Below, one piece after another: positions 32,339 through 36,579 of a stretch of DNA of 49,463 nucleotides. Origin of the DNA: Chara braunii (taxonomy: Eukaryota > Streptophyta > Charophyceae > Charales > Characeae); contig BFEA01000324.1 in the NCBI GenBank assembly GCA_003427395.1, forward strand, positions 304,297 to 353,759, written 5' to 3'. The translations under genes were made by a program, and so were the position numbers. Below the pieces are notes generated by a model. The model did no database searches, was not told where the DNA came from, and was given only the letters and a program-made list of their open reading frames with translations. Each line of letters starts with the position of its first letter. Position 1 is the first letter of the stretch.

Positions 32339-33428
32339 CAACATTACATGCCTTTCCAATCCCTGCTTCAGTACCTGTCTCTTATACACATCTAGATGTG
32401 TATAAGAGACAGGGGGTGGGGGGAGGAGCGGAGGGAGGGAGAGCGACTTGATGGTGAACCAGGTCCGAGATGGATGATTAAGATATACGAAGCAGCTGGT
32501 TAAGCTGTAGGTAATTTGCCAGCTGATTGCCTTAAAAATAAAAAGAGATTTACTACCGGTAGTACATACGCTTGGGGATTGACATTGTGGCAAAGTGGAA
32601 AGGTGATTGCCTGCAGGCAGTTAAGAAGGGGTTTCATTTCACGTACTTGTCGGCAACAGCGTGGATTTCCTCCGGGCGCAATTCTGTGATGTCGGGATGA
32701 CGGACCAGCGAATTGTGCAGCTCTGCGGCAGCCACTTCCTTGGCTGAGTTGTTCACGCTTCGCGCGGCGACTGCGCCCACCGCTCCCAGCACCACCACGC
32801 CCGCCACTTGCCCTGCAGGCGGTGCCACTCGTCTGCCCAGCGCGTACCCCGCCCCCGCGGCTCCCCCGATCAACGCTGCGCAGACTAGATACCTCACTGG
32901 AGTAGGAAGATCCCTTACTACGCTTTGAGGCGCACTGAGCTCTCGCTCCTGGCCAAAGAAAGAAGAAGACGAGGTCGATTGGCGGTCTGCCACCTGCGCA
33001 TCAGCCGCGCAACTCACACGTGGCACTCGGCCGTGATCTCCGCCACTCGCCGCCAGCCCTCCTCTCCTCCGTCCCCCCCTTCCCGCTCGGTTCGCTGGGG
33101 AATTGATCGCTCGTAATCCGGAGAAAGACACGAATGGCGTCGCCGCGTGCGCATGTCCGCGCCGCCGCAGCCCTTTCAGGAAACACCCCAGCCCCGCGCC
33201 GGGAGCAGTCAGCTGCGAGCAGCCAGCTGGGCATCGGTGACTCACCTCCACGTGGGAGCTTCTCCTCCTCCTCTGCGGAATTCCCGCGCACGAAGGGAAT
33301 GTCTGGCGATGTCTCAGACCTGCATCTCGATCGAGAGAGGACGAAGAGGGAGAAGATGAGCTTGCCACGTCATTGGACCGAAAAATGGATGAAGGGCAGA
33401 CGGGGCAGCGTGCAGCGACGGTCGCCAT
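2811..33428 (-). CDS. TIC110: TIC110, chloroplast inner-envelope import protein, 14 exons
   Basis: TIC110 is the large inner-envelope protein of the chloroplast import apparatus; its stromal domain binds arriving transit peptides and recruits TIC40 and Hsp93. Exons, in order: 33428-32647, 24021-23962, 22744-22621, 21379-21311, 19323-19225, 17272-17206, 15017-14953, 13933-13839, 13451-13336, 10629-10529, 9745-9529, 7816-7662, 7312-7187, 4070-2811. All 13 introns are GT-AG, phases agree at every junction, and the sum is 3336 nt (1111 residues plus stop). A Ser/Arg-rich transit peptide fills roughly the first 140 residues, two membrane helices lie near 178-198 and 206-224, and the rest is the soluble helical domain. 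Arabidopsis TIC110 is about 1016 residues; most of the excess is N-terminal. Introns run from 349 bp to 8.6 kb. Family recall, not alignment, supports the identity, but similarity is strong in every exon. Confidence 0.96.
4237..4412. mobile_element. Diverged foldback element (possible)
   Basis: The ends read CTACAGCCTTCCCCCGAGC and, at the other side, GGGAAGACAGTAG. They resemble the MITE family termini, but the interior differs and is longer. It lies in TIC110 intron 13. Confidence 0.3.
4694..4823 (+). mobile_element. U6 snRNA retrocopy with A tail and TSD
   Basis: Bases 4709-4791 match U6 snRNA from just after the 5' stem-loop to the 3' end, including ACAGAGA, the AGC triad and GCGCAAGGATGACACGCA. 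An A tail of about 22 follows directly. The element is flanked by AGAAGGAACTC at 4694-4704 and 4813-4823, a target-site duplication. It is 5'-truncated and lies in TIC110 intron 13, so it is a processed pseudogene made by LINE-type machinery. Confidence 0.9.
5457..5565 (+). repeat. Purine (A/G) microsatellite
   Basis: A degenerate run of GAAAAA and GAGAAA units on the plus strand. The long ORFs over it on both strands are artefacts of the simple sequence. Confidence 0.85.
5765..6156 (+). mobile_element. tRNA-derived SINE with T-rich 3' end
   Basis: The 5' end resembles a tRNA. TAGCTCAGTTGTTAGAGC is a good A box with a D stem GCTC/GAGC, and GGGTTTGCTCCC about 40 nt on is a diverged B box. GGGCCT can pair with AGGCCT as an acceptor stem. 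An unrelated body follows with repeated GATATTGAGAGA motifs, and the element ends in a T run of about 22 (6133-6155). Some plant SINEs also end in T runs. It lies in TIC110 intron 13, on the strand opposite to the gene. Confidence 0.65.
6196..6213 (+). repeat. Poly-G tract
   Basis: A run of about 18 G in intron 13. Confidence 0.9.
6791..6868 (+). repeat. (GA)n microsatellite
   Basis: About 38 GA units in intron 13 of TIC110. Confidence 0.97.
7187..7312 (-). CDS. TIC110: TIC110 exon 13
   Basis: A 126-nt, phase-0 exon encoding [20 protein letters not shown] and then a segment ending LEIAGKT; the family has [13 protein letters not shown] here. The acceptor is TTGTGCAG and the donor ACG|GTAAGT. 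Confidence 0.96.
7662..7816 (-). CDS. TIC110: TIC110 exon 12
   Basis: A 155-nt exon encoding [20 protein letters not shown], then [12 protein letters not shown], ending CGKIFSK. It matches TIC110 EIYRQKLQQ and LLRLRVMLCIPQ. The acceptor choice at 7816 (GCGCAG|AGATTT) is fixed by phase, because exon 11 ends on a single G. The donor is AAG|GTGGGT. Confidence 0.96.
8243..8267 (+). repeat. Poly-A tract, possible retroposon tail
   Basis: A run of about 25 A in intron 11. The sequence before it (from about 8090) may be a retroposon body, but I do not recognise it and see no target-site duplication. Confidence 0.4.
9011..9110. mobile_element. MITE-like foldback element, copy 2 (decayed)
   Basis: Starts CTACCGTCTTCCCCCAAATA and ends TTGGGTGAAGACAG. 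It keeps the internal TACAGC...ATAATGACC-type core (as ACAGCCACAATGACC). The arms are more diverged than in the other copies. It lies in TIC110 intron 11. Confidence 0.65.
9302..9372 (+). repeat. (GGATA)n microsatellite
   Basis: Degenerate at first, then about nine clean AGGAT units, in intron 11. Confidence 0.9.
9529..9745 (-). CDS. TIC110: TIC110 exon 11
   Basis: A 217-nt exon encoding the segment from [20 protein letters not shown] to [17 protein letters not shown], a close match to TIC110 LRNILGLGKREAEAI and LCEELHFDAQKAGAIHEE. The acceptor is GATCCAG and the donor GAGG|GTAAGT. Confidence 0.97.
9808..9937 (+). repeat. 74-bp tandem duplication
   Basis: Two copies containing GAGGGAGCAAGT and CATGGGAGGGGTC, with period 74, just upstream of TIC110 exon 11 in the gene's sense (intron 10). 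Confidence 0.8.
10529..10629 (-). CDS. TIC110: TIC110 exon 10
   Basis: A 101-nt exon encoding [20 protein letters not shown] and then [13 protein letters not shown], equivalent to TIC110 DDLKLLYRAYVTDALSGGR. The acceptor is ATTGACAG and the donor AAG|GTGTGT. Confidence 0.95.
10814..10852 (+). repeat. Poly-G tract with an ambiguous base
   Basis: About 38 G after an N at 10814, in intron 9. Tract length is unreliable. Confidence 0.9.
10853..11530. other. Intron 9 DNA, nothing recognised
   Basis: Contains a short T run near 10959-10973 and an AT-rich stretch at 11478-11530 with TATATA motifs. Confidence 0.5.
11531..11680 (+). repeat. Dispersed repeat, copy A
   Basis: Shares an ordered set of blocks with 29291-29430: ATATAT, GTCAC, TATC.G.ACGCAAA.GCGAAAA, an A/G-rich stretch, CTGTTCA, ACCTCTTGCGTACAAG and CCACGTGGATG. 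Similarity is partial, so both look like decayed copies of one element. Type unknown. Confidence 0.5.
11813..12420 (+). repeat. Degenerate ~100-bp tandem repeat
   Basis: About five imperfect units built on GATGATAAGTCCCACATGCA, AGCACCGCCCC, GGCCGAACAACGGGACAA and ACCAACCAGGATGCC. Units begin near 11815, 12013, 12119, 12244 and 12330. It lies in intron 9. Confidence 0.7.
12755..12895 (+). repeat. 47-bp tandem repeat, three copies
   Basis: Three essentially identical units beginning ATTGATTTTTTTACACCC at 12755, 12802 and 12849. Such identity implies recent amplification. It lies in intron 9. Confidence 0.95.
13336..13451 (-). CDS. TIC110: TIC110 exon 9
   Basis: A 116-nt exon encoding [20 protein letters not shown] followed by a stretch ending in GVGPASLMG, matching the family motif GVGPISLIG. 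The acceptor is GAATGCAG and the donor ATGG|GTAAGT. Confidence 0.95.
13839..13933 (-). CDS. TIC110: TIC110 exon 8
   Basis: A 95-nt exon encoding [20 protein letters not shown] and then [11 protein letters not shown], matching the TIC110 helix DLFREHTRKVVVENISSALS. The acceptor is CATGCAG and the donor GTCAA|GTGAGT; exon 9 supplies the G of the Lys codon. Confidence 0.94.
14953..15017 (-). CDS. TIC110: TIC110 exon 7
   Basis: A 65-nt exon encoding [20 protein letters not shown], equivalent to TIC110 INVENLVDLRKSQLSFKLSD. The acceptor is GCTGCCAG and the donor GAG|GTAAGG. The phases on both sides fit exons 6 and 8. Confidence 0.94.
15018..16917. other. Intron 6 DNA, nothing recognised
   Basis: Apart from a short CAATAG repeat near 15265-15285 I see no element, RNA or coding sequence. 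Confidence 0.5.
16918..17038 (+). mobile_element. U6 snRNA retrocopy, near full length, A-tailed
   Basis: Bases 16918-17015 match U6 from the 5' stem-loop (GTCCTTCGGGACATCCG) to the 3' end; an A tail of about 23 follows. The ACAGAGA box and AGC triad are intact. Changes after GATGACAC (ACTTGAATAGAG) break the 3' part. No terminator of T residues and no U6 promoter (USE, TATA at about -30) is seen, so it is a pseudogene. It lies in TIC110 intron 6. A target-site duplication is not obvious. Confidence 0.88.
17206..17272 (-). CDS. TIC110: TIC110 exon 6
   Basis: A 67-nt exon encoding [20 protein letters not shown], matching TIC110 VEIAIRENAKQLY. The acceptor is GTTTCAG and the donor GCAG|GTCAGT. 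The last G joins AG of exon 7 to make a Glu codon. Confidence 0.94.
17850..18239 (+). pseudogene. Nuclear 28S (25S) rRNA fragment
   Basis: Matches the 3' part of the nuclear large-subunit rRNA. It runs from CAGACATTGTCAGGTGGGGA through GATGAGCTCAACGAGGACAG and AAGCGTTCATAGCAATGTTG to GTTTAGACCATCATGAGACG and GGTTTACCC. It is diverged (roughly 15 percent by eye) and lacks about 30 nt after GGATTGTT, so it is a dead insertion. It lies in TIC110 intron 5. Confidence 0.92.
18240..19224. other. Intron 5 DNA, nothing else recognised
   Basis: A-rich short runs at 18778-18815 and 18980-19005. No feature is recognised. Confidence 0.4.
19225..19323 (-). CDS. TIC110: TIC110 exon 5
   Basis: A 99-nt, phase-0 exon encoding a segment with [19 protein letters not shown] and [10 protein letters not shown], matching the TIC110 core [19 protein letters not shown]. 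The acceptor is GAGTGCAG and the donor CAG|GTAAGT. Confidence 0.97.
19865..20082 (+). pseudogene. Mitochondrial LSU rRNA fragment (NUMT)
   Basis: Matches bacterial-type LSU rRNA: GCGTACCTTTTGCCTAATGG, GTCAGCGAG, GACCCGAAACCGGGTGATCT, AGCCATGAGCAGGTTGAAG, GGAGGACCGAACCCACG and TGACTTGTGGCTAGGGGT. It is followed at once by a ccmF fragment, so the source is the mitochondrion. It lies in TIC110 intron 4, on the strand opposite to the gene. Confidence 0.92.
20097..20125 (+). repeat. Hairpin between two mitochondrial fragments
   Basis: AAGAATCAAT and ATTGATTCTT form a perfect 10-bp stem with a 9-nt loop, between the LSU rRNA and ccmF fragments. Confidence 0.7.
20126..20455 (+). pseudogene. ccmF: Mitochondrial ccmF (cytochrome c maturation) fragment
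   Basis: From about 20180 to 20455 one frame reads the conserved CcmF core, including [20 protein letters not shown] and [13 protein letters not shown]. CcmF is the haem lyase subunit of system I cytochrome c maturation, mitochondrially encoded in many plants and charophytes. The frame is closed upstream by a TAG at 20177 and ends in a TAA at 20453-20455. Only a small part of the protein remains and there is no start, so it is a nuclear insert, not a gene. It may share one insertion with the LSU fragment upstream. Confidence 0.88.
20456..21310. other. Rest of intron 4, nothing recognised
   Basis: No coding or RNA signal. The mitochondrial insert may extend some way past 20455. Confidence 0.4.
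21311..21379 (-). CDS. TIC110: TIC110 exon 4
   Basis: A 69-nt, phase-0 exon encoding [16 protein letters not shown] and a short charged tail, nearly identical to the conserved TIC110 segment [12 protein letters not shown]. The acceptor is TGTGCAG and the donor AGG|GTAAGG. Confidence 0.96.
21971..22092. mobile_element. MITE-like foldback element, copy 3
   Basis: A 122-bp element with arms CTACCGTTTTCACCCGAATA and TATTCGGGTGAAGACGGTAG, and the core ATACAGCTATAATGACCGGG. It lies in TIC110 intron 3. Confidence 0.8.
22621..22744 (-). CDS. TIC110: TIC110 exon 3
   Basis: This 124-nt exon encodes [20 protein letters not shown] and continues with a segment ending in SSVHME, closely matching the TIC110 stretch that contains PPGGEDLKGDEVAKI. 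The acceptor is ATTCAG and the donor GAG|GTATAT. The first base completes the Arg codon from exon 2. Confidence 0.96.
23112..23207 (+). repeat. 48-bp tandem duplication
   Basis: Two C-rich units starting CGTTCTTCCCCCTCCCCTG at 23112 and 23160, in intron 2. Confidence 0.85.
23655..23830 (+). repeat. 87-bp tandem duplication
   Basis: Two diverged units, both containing AACCTCACCTTC and GCAGAAACA, with period 87, in intron 2. Confidence 0.75.
23962..24021 (-). CDS. TIC110: TIC110 exon 2
   Basis: A 60-nt exon, too short for an ORF scan, found by homology. It encodes [10 protein letters not shown] and then SAELKSLYD, equivalent to the Arabidopsis segment beginning RYGVSKQDEAF. The acceptor is ACTGCAG and the donor CG|GTAATT. 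It completes the Lys codon of exon 1 and leaves an Arg codon to be finished in exon 3. Confidence 0.93.
24805..25060 (+). repeat. Diverged ~140-bp tandem duplication
   Basis: Units share GAAATGG, GGAGGTGCCAG, CATGCTA, ACATC and GCAAAGCCAGG-type blocks, near 24819 and 24960. It lies in intron 1. Confidence 0.5.
25149..25183 (+). repeat. G-rich tract, G-quadruplex candidate
   Basis: Four or more runs of five or six G separated by single C residues, in intron 1. In the TIC110 transcript the strand is C-rich. Confidence 0.7.
25466..25687 (+). repeat. 117-bp tandem duplication
   Basis: Two nearly identical units starting AACCACGGTGCTGCGATAAT at 25466 and 25583, in intron 1. Confidence 0.92.
25688..25840 (+). 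repeat. T-rich tandem repeat
   Basis: About three imperfect units of TATGTATTTTCCTTTTCTCC and ATGTTTATTT, in intron 1. Confidence 0.65.
25874..26054 (+). repeat. 68-bp tandem repeat
   Basis: About 2.6 units of CTTCAGCAAAATTAATCC and AAAAAGCAGTCATCGTAG, period 68, in intron 1. Confidence 0.9.
26094..26204. mobile_element. MITE-like foldback element, copy 4
   Basis: The cleanest copy: 111 bp with arms CTACCGTCTTCACCCGAATA and CTTTTCGGGTGAAGACGGTAG-type end, and an almost palindromic interior (ACGCCCGGTCATTAT against ATAATGACCGGGCGT). It lies in intron 1. Confidence 0.85.
26561..26589 (+). repeat. (CAT)n microsatellite
   Basis: About nine CAT units; further ATC-rich stretches follow to about 26850. 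Confidence 0.9.
27152..27415 (+). repeat. (CT)n(GT)n microsatellite containing an assembly gap
   Basis: (CT)n runs into (GT)n, is broken by 35 N at 27237-27271, then resumes as GT with interspersed GC and CT. Length and phase across the gap are unknown. Confidence 0.97.
27416..28667. other. Intron 1 DNA, nothing recognised
   Basis: Pyrimidine-rich stretch at about 27480-27960. The ORFs over it are compositional. Confidence 0.4.
28668..28975 (+). repeat. CACGTG-rich minisatellite
   Basis: A degenerate tandem array with a core of about 16-18 bp, CCCCACGTGACAAGCC. I count ten perfect CACGTG hexamers plus variants (CACGCG, TACGTG, CACATG). CACGTG is the G-box/E-box bound by plant bZIP and bHLH factors. 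It lies deep in TIC110 intron 1. Confidence 0.85.
29291..29430 (+). repeat. Dispersed repeat, copy B
   Basis: Partner of 11531-11680, in the same orientation; see that entry for shared blocks. Confidence 0.5.
29636..30050 (+). repeat. Minisatellite of 11-13-bp units
   Basis: Alternating TCCTACTATAG and TCCTCACATAA units over some 400 bp. A longer block beginning ACATCTGGTATGGTCC is also duplicated (29629 and 29813). It lies in intron 1. Confidence 0.9.
30288..30388 (+). pseudogene. Mitochondrial SSU rRNA fragment (NUMT)
   Basis: Contains ACCAAGGCAATGATGCTTAG, GGATGATCAGCCACACTGGG and GAGACACGGCCCAGACTCCT followed by ACGGGAGGC, a universal SSU stretch. The GATGATGCTTAGCTGG version fits plant mitochondria better than plastids. 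A 4-nt insertion (AAGT after GGGACT) marks it as dead. It lies in intron 1. Confidence 0.85.
30616..30641 (+). repeat. Poly-A tract
   Basis: About 25 A in intron 1; could be a retroposon tail, but no body is recognised. Confidence 0.6.
30700..31340. other. AT-rich segment unlike its surroundings
   Basis: Markedly more AT-rich than the neighbouring intron. A minus-strand 82-codon ORF (30881-31129) and shorter ones have no recognised homology. It could be organellar, given the mitochondrial SSU piece nearby, but I cannot identify it. Confidence 0.3.
31359..31384 (+). repeat. Poly-C tract
   Basis: About 26 C followed by an A run, in intron 1. Confidence 0.9.
31668..31740 (+). pseudogene. Rearranged U6 snRNA fragment
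   Basis: CGAACGATACAGAGAAGAT and GGCCCCTGCGCAAGGATGAC, then ACGCATAAATCAAG, match the central part of U6. The AGC triad region is replaced (AGATTATCAC), both ends are lost, and there is no A tail. It lies in intron 1. Confidence 0.8.
31739..31852 (+). repeat. 34-bp direct repeat, 80 bp apart
   Basis: GGGCCGGCCAGTTCGATGAT plus ACTGTAATATCT occurs at 31739-31772 and 31819-31852. The first copy abuts the U6 fragment. Confidence 0.9.
32180..32333 (+). repeat. (TTTA)n and poly-A tracts
   Basis: About seven TTTA units near 32183-32212 and an A run of about 24 at 32310-32333, in intron 1. Confidence 0.85.
32375..32412. other. Nextera mate-pair junction adapter (artefact)
   Basis: CTGTCTCTTATACACATCT at 32375-32393 is followed directly by its reverse complement at 32394-32412. 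This is the Tn5 mosaic-end pair left by circularised mate-pair libraries, and it translates to the familiar contaminant peptide [11 protein letters not shown]. The DNA on either side may not be contiguous in the genome. It lies in TIC110 intron 1, 235 bp from exon 1. Confidence 0.98.
32647..33428 (-). CDS. TIC110: TIC110 exon 1: transit peptide and membrane anchor
   Basis: This exon encodes residues 1-260 and two bases of codon 261. The ATG at 33428-33426 opens a Ser/Arg-rich, acid-poor transit peptide. Two Gly/Ala/Val-rich helices (about 178-198 and 206-224) match the N-terminal anchor of TIC110. The exon ends GAC AA before a GTACGT donor; exon 2 supplies the G. It is much more GC-rich than the introns. 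An upstream start cannot be excluded. Confidence 0.93.
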
Positions 33429-33485
33429 GGCGTCCGATTGACGGCGCAGGCACTAGATCGTGACCTCTCACGACAAGAGAGGGGA

Positions 33486-33527
<42 letters not shown>

Positions 33528-34264
33528 AAAGAAGGTAGAGAGGAAAAGAGGTCCAGACTTAATCAATCGGCCATGGTTAGACCCATCGCGCAGGTCCTGC
33601 TGTCTTGCGTTTCGACCGGCCAAGAACGACCCTGCACGTTGCCCCGCCGGGGCACAAGCGCGCGCAACCTTTCCTCCGGCAGCTCTACCGTTTCCGCCGT
33701 CAACCTTTTCCTCCCCGCTCCTGCCCCCGCCCGCGCCCGCCTTCCCGCCGGCTGATAGAATCGTATCCACACCACCCGTCGCATTGATCCAGCTACGAAC
33801 TTCGCGATCCTACCGGCCCACGGGCAAAAGATGAACAAGGCCGAGCGCGGGTAAAGGGCAGAGAGCGCGGAACTTTCAGTTGGCCGCGGGCAGCAGAGGT
33901 TTCAGTATGCACCGTTGGCCTGCTGGCTTGCCGTGCACGTTCAGTCCGGTACCGTCCGCGATACGGTTCGATTGGTTTCTCCGTCGCTGCCGCCAACCTC
34001 GGGGTCAACCGAGGGCAGTCACACTGCGATGAAGTACCGCAGATTCTCATTCCTGGTATTGGCCCATCGGCCTAGAGAGGGGTAGGTGAAACTGGGGAGC
34101 GGCGAGGCAAGGCAAGGCCAGGCGAGGCGAGTTGGGCCTGCCAGATGCAAAGCCTGAGCGCTGTGTCGAGGTCTTTTTTTTTTTTCCGTTTTTGTTTGCA
34201 TTGTAAGCAACAACCCCAGCCGTTTCTGATTGGTTCCGTCCATTCCAAATCCAAAACAAACGCC
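33429..34264 (-). promoter_or_regulatory. TIC110 5' leader and presumed promoter region
   Basis: The DNA upstream of the TIC110 start is GC-rich and has no competing gene. A run of about 33 bp of GA on the plus strand (33490-33522), read as CT in the gene's sense, lies 60-95 bp upstream of the ATG. CT-rich patches near transcription starts are common in plant core promoters. I see no convincing TATA box, so the exact start of transcription is not called. Confidence 0.4.
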
Positions 34265-34501
34265 CTTTTCTTTTCTTTTTTTTCTTTTTTTTTTTTTTTT
34301 TTGGAAAGCTTGAACTTTTATTGCCAAAATATCAATGGGACGAGGCCGGGTACCTCACAATTCTACCCGAGTTATCCTGGCAGCCTCAGCCAGTTTAGCT
34401 TACGAGCCAACTCGACAGTCCAAACTAACTTGCTCAAAAAGACCAAATTACTACCTGCTGGAAACCGGGTCCAGCGTCCCAACCAAGAAGCTTTCCAAAA
34501 A

Positions 34502-35251
34502 TTAAGCTTTAACGCACAAAGCAAAAGGTGAGCCAACTGAATTCCTGGCTCCTAATATCTTCAAATAGCCTGTGGAGACCCAGCTGAAAAATGAAATCCA
34601 AAACCGCTCCACTAGGCTGTCGTTATTAGCACAATGCCCAATGGAGTGAACGACTTCGTAATTTATCAGAACGTTACCCGGGTCTAACACAGCGACCCGT
34701 TTGAACCTCATATAAGGCGGGTTCAGCCAGGGGGATAGAACCAGTTCACCCCCCATTGATATCTTCGCCAAATAGTTGTTTCGTGTCCATGTCTTAATAA
34801 ACCATAGCCTGGAACGACCCTTTCGCCCCTTGCAGCTTCTCCAATCCGAGATAATCATCAATCTGAGGTTAGCTCGAACCTGATGTTGCTGTTGGAATAC
34901 AGATACTTTCTCTCCCCTAAATACGCTGGCATTCCTGGCTTTCCAGATTTCGTAACATATTATACCCCTACAGACCAGGGCCTGATAGCCTACTCCCTCT
35001 GAGTATTTCACAGCCCCCTCAGGGAGGAGGCCGTATAGAATCCAATCATCGTTCCACTCAAAGGTGCTCTCTGCTATCTGACTCCAGTGCTCGGACCACC
35101 ACAACCACAGTTCATCCGCTAAAGGGCAACACGTCCACAGATGTACGTTGGATTCCCAACCCCATTGAAGAGAGTACAGATCTGAGGTATGTCTATACCT
35201 TTCTGAGCTAACCAGTGAGCAGTAGGGACCACCATTAATGATTGCATCCAC
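34502..35251 (-). pseudogene. Older LINE ORF2: C-terminal part
   Basis: A frame of about 250 codons containing HLWTCCPLADELWLWW and WNDDWILYGLLPEGAVKY, then a basic C terminus. The Cys/His pattern and following Trp-rich segment resemble the zf-RVT end of plant LINEs. It follows the previous fragment after a frameshift. Confidence 0.75.
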
Positions 35252-36579
35252 TGCAAACTGGCCATTTTCTGTGATGGTATCCTTTTAAGGGCGCTCCACA
35301 TGGCCGACCAATTAGGCAAACGGCTATCCGGACCTTTCAGTTTCCTGAAACGTCTAGTAGCTAGCGCCAAAGGTGTCTGAGAGGATTTTTGTTGGAGTGT
35401 TTTCACACCAATTCTGGGATTGTATTGAAACAAGAATGAAGTGTCCTGCTTCTCTGTGTACTCAGAGTTAAATACCCACTTATAAAGCATTGGTTCCACT
35501 CTGAAGTCTTCCACCATGCCTAATAACAGACAGGACTTATCCTCTTGTAAAACCCTAGCTTCACTCAGACCCATCGTGGTTTGGACTACCAACTCCTGTG
35601 TTTTACTTAAACTCTGCTTAACTGTCTTCGTAATGCCCAAAATCCATTCCTCCACTTGGATTCCCCCCGTCAGATCGCGCCTCAAAACTTTCCAATATCT
35701 AGAGTGGTCCACGTTGGAGCGAACCCAAGATCCTTCCCCCATTTCCGTAGACGAACTCAGCAGTATTCTCCAATGGCGGGGGATCGCCTGGGCGATTTTC
35801 TCTAAATTCGCAGCAACATGTCTCACCCTTGGCAGCTTTTGCCTTAGTTCATCTTCAGTAAGCCAGTCGTCTTTGCTGAAATTCCAAAGATGTTTGATCT
35901 GATATATCCCTTTTTCAATCCAAGTGCGCCCAAAGTGGCCCCCACCATCTTTTGCCATAAACAACTCTCCCCCCTCTGAAACCAGCTGTGCATTTTCAAA
36001 CAATACCTGATTGGCCACTTCCTGTCTAGTAGTGGGCTCACGGCAGATTGACGGGTAGATCTTCTTCCATGTTCCCAAAATGCTGCGCCATGTTCTGGAT
36101 TTTACTCTCCGGTTTAAAAAGGAGGGGATCAGACAACACTGCCAGACACTTACCTCCTCCTTCAGAGACCATTCATGCCCCAAGATATACTGTGCAAATT
36201 TAACCCAAAGTTTAGTGGGATCTTCAAACAAGGCTTTGATTACCCACTTCGACAAAAGGGCCAGATTCTGTGCATGGGGATCCAGTATTCCCAGTCCCCC
36301 TTGTGATCGAGGGAGGGTAACAGCTTCCCAGGCTACCTTTGAGATGTACCCCTGGTCTTCTTCTGCAGATGGCTTCCATAAGTACCTAGCAGCCACTCTA
36401 CGGATTCCAATATATGCTTCCTCCCCCAAAAGGCAGACCGATAAGGGGAACCAAAGTACCGGGAAGGCCGCTGACGAAATGACCAGGGCTCTTCCAAATA
36501 AAGAAAGTTTATAGTTCCTGAGCCATCCTTTGATTCTTGCAATAACCCGGTTTGACAACAGTTCATCTTGTGTCCTTGA
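35119..36579 (-). pseudogene. Older LINE ORF2: post-RT domain
   Basis: An open frame of about 480 codons covers the thumb/connection region after the RT, with the FGRALVIS and GGLGILDP motifs of LINE ORF2. It is open to 35119, then shifts into the 35251-34502 frame (overlap of about 130 bp), so a frameshift separates it from the C-terminal zinc-knuckle part. It has no endonuclease or RT core of its own; those parts are at 47788-48579 or missing. Confidence 0.85.
36566..36579. repeat. Left target-site duplication of younger LINE
   Basis: TCTTGTGTCCTTGA, matched by TCTTGCGTCCTTGA at 47788-47801 (13 of 14). Confidence 0.85.

Larger units (their letters stand above)
34265..36579 (-). mobile_element. 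Older LINE, 3' part (after RT core) with A tail
   Basis: The minus strand carries the C-terminal half of a non-LTR ORF2. It begins SRTQDELLSNRVIARIKGW and contains KLSLFGRALVISSAAFP and PRSQGGLGILDPHAQNLALL, all typical of the region behind the RT in plant LINEs. A second frame (35251-34502) has the knuckle-like HLWTCCPLADELW. The 3' end is an A-rich tail at about 34302-34279, beside CTTTTCTTTT, which recurs at the other end (48580-48589) as a probable target-site duplication. The rest lies at 47788-48579, beyond the younger insertion. Confidence 0.88.

Noticed and set aside
32233-32593. ORFs containing [11 protein letters not shown] on both strands
   Set aside because: This peptide is the translation of the mate-pair junction adapter, not a gene.
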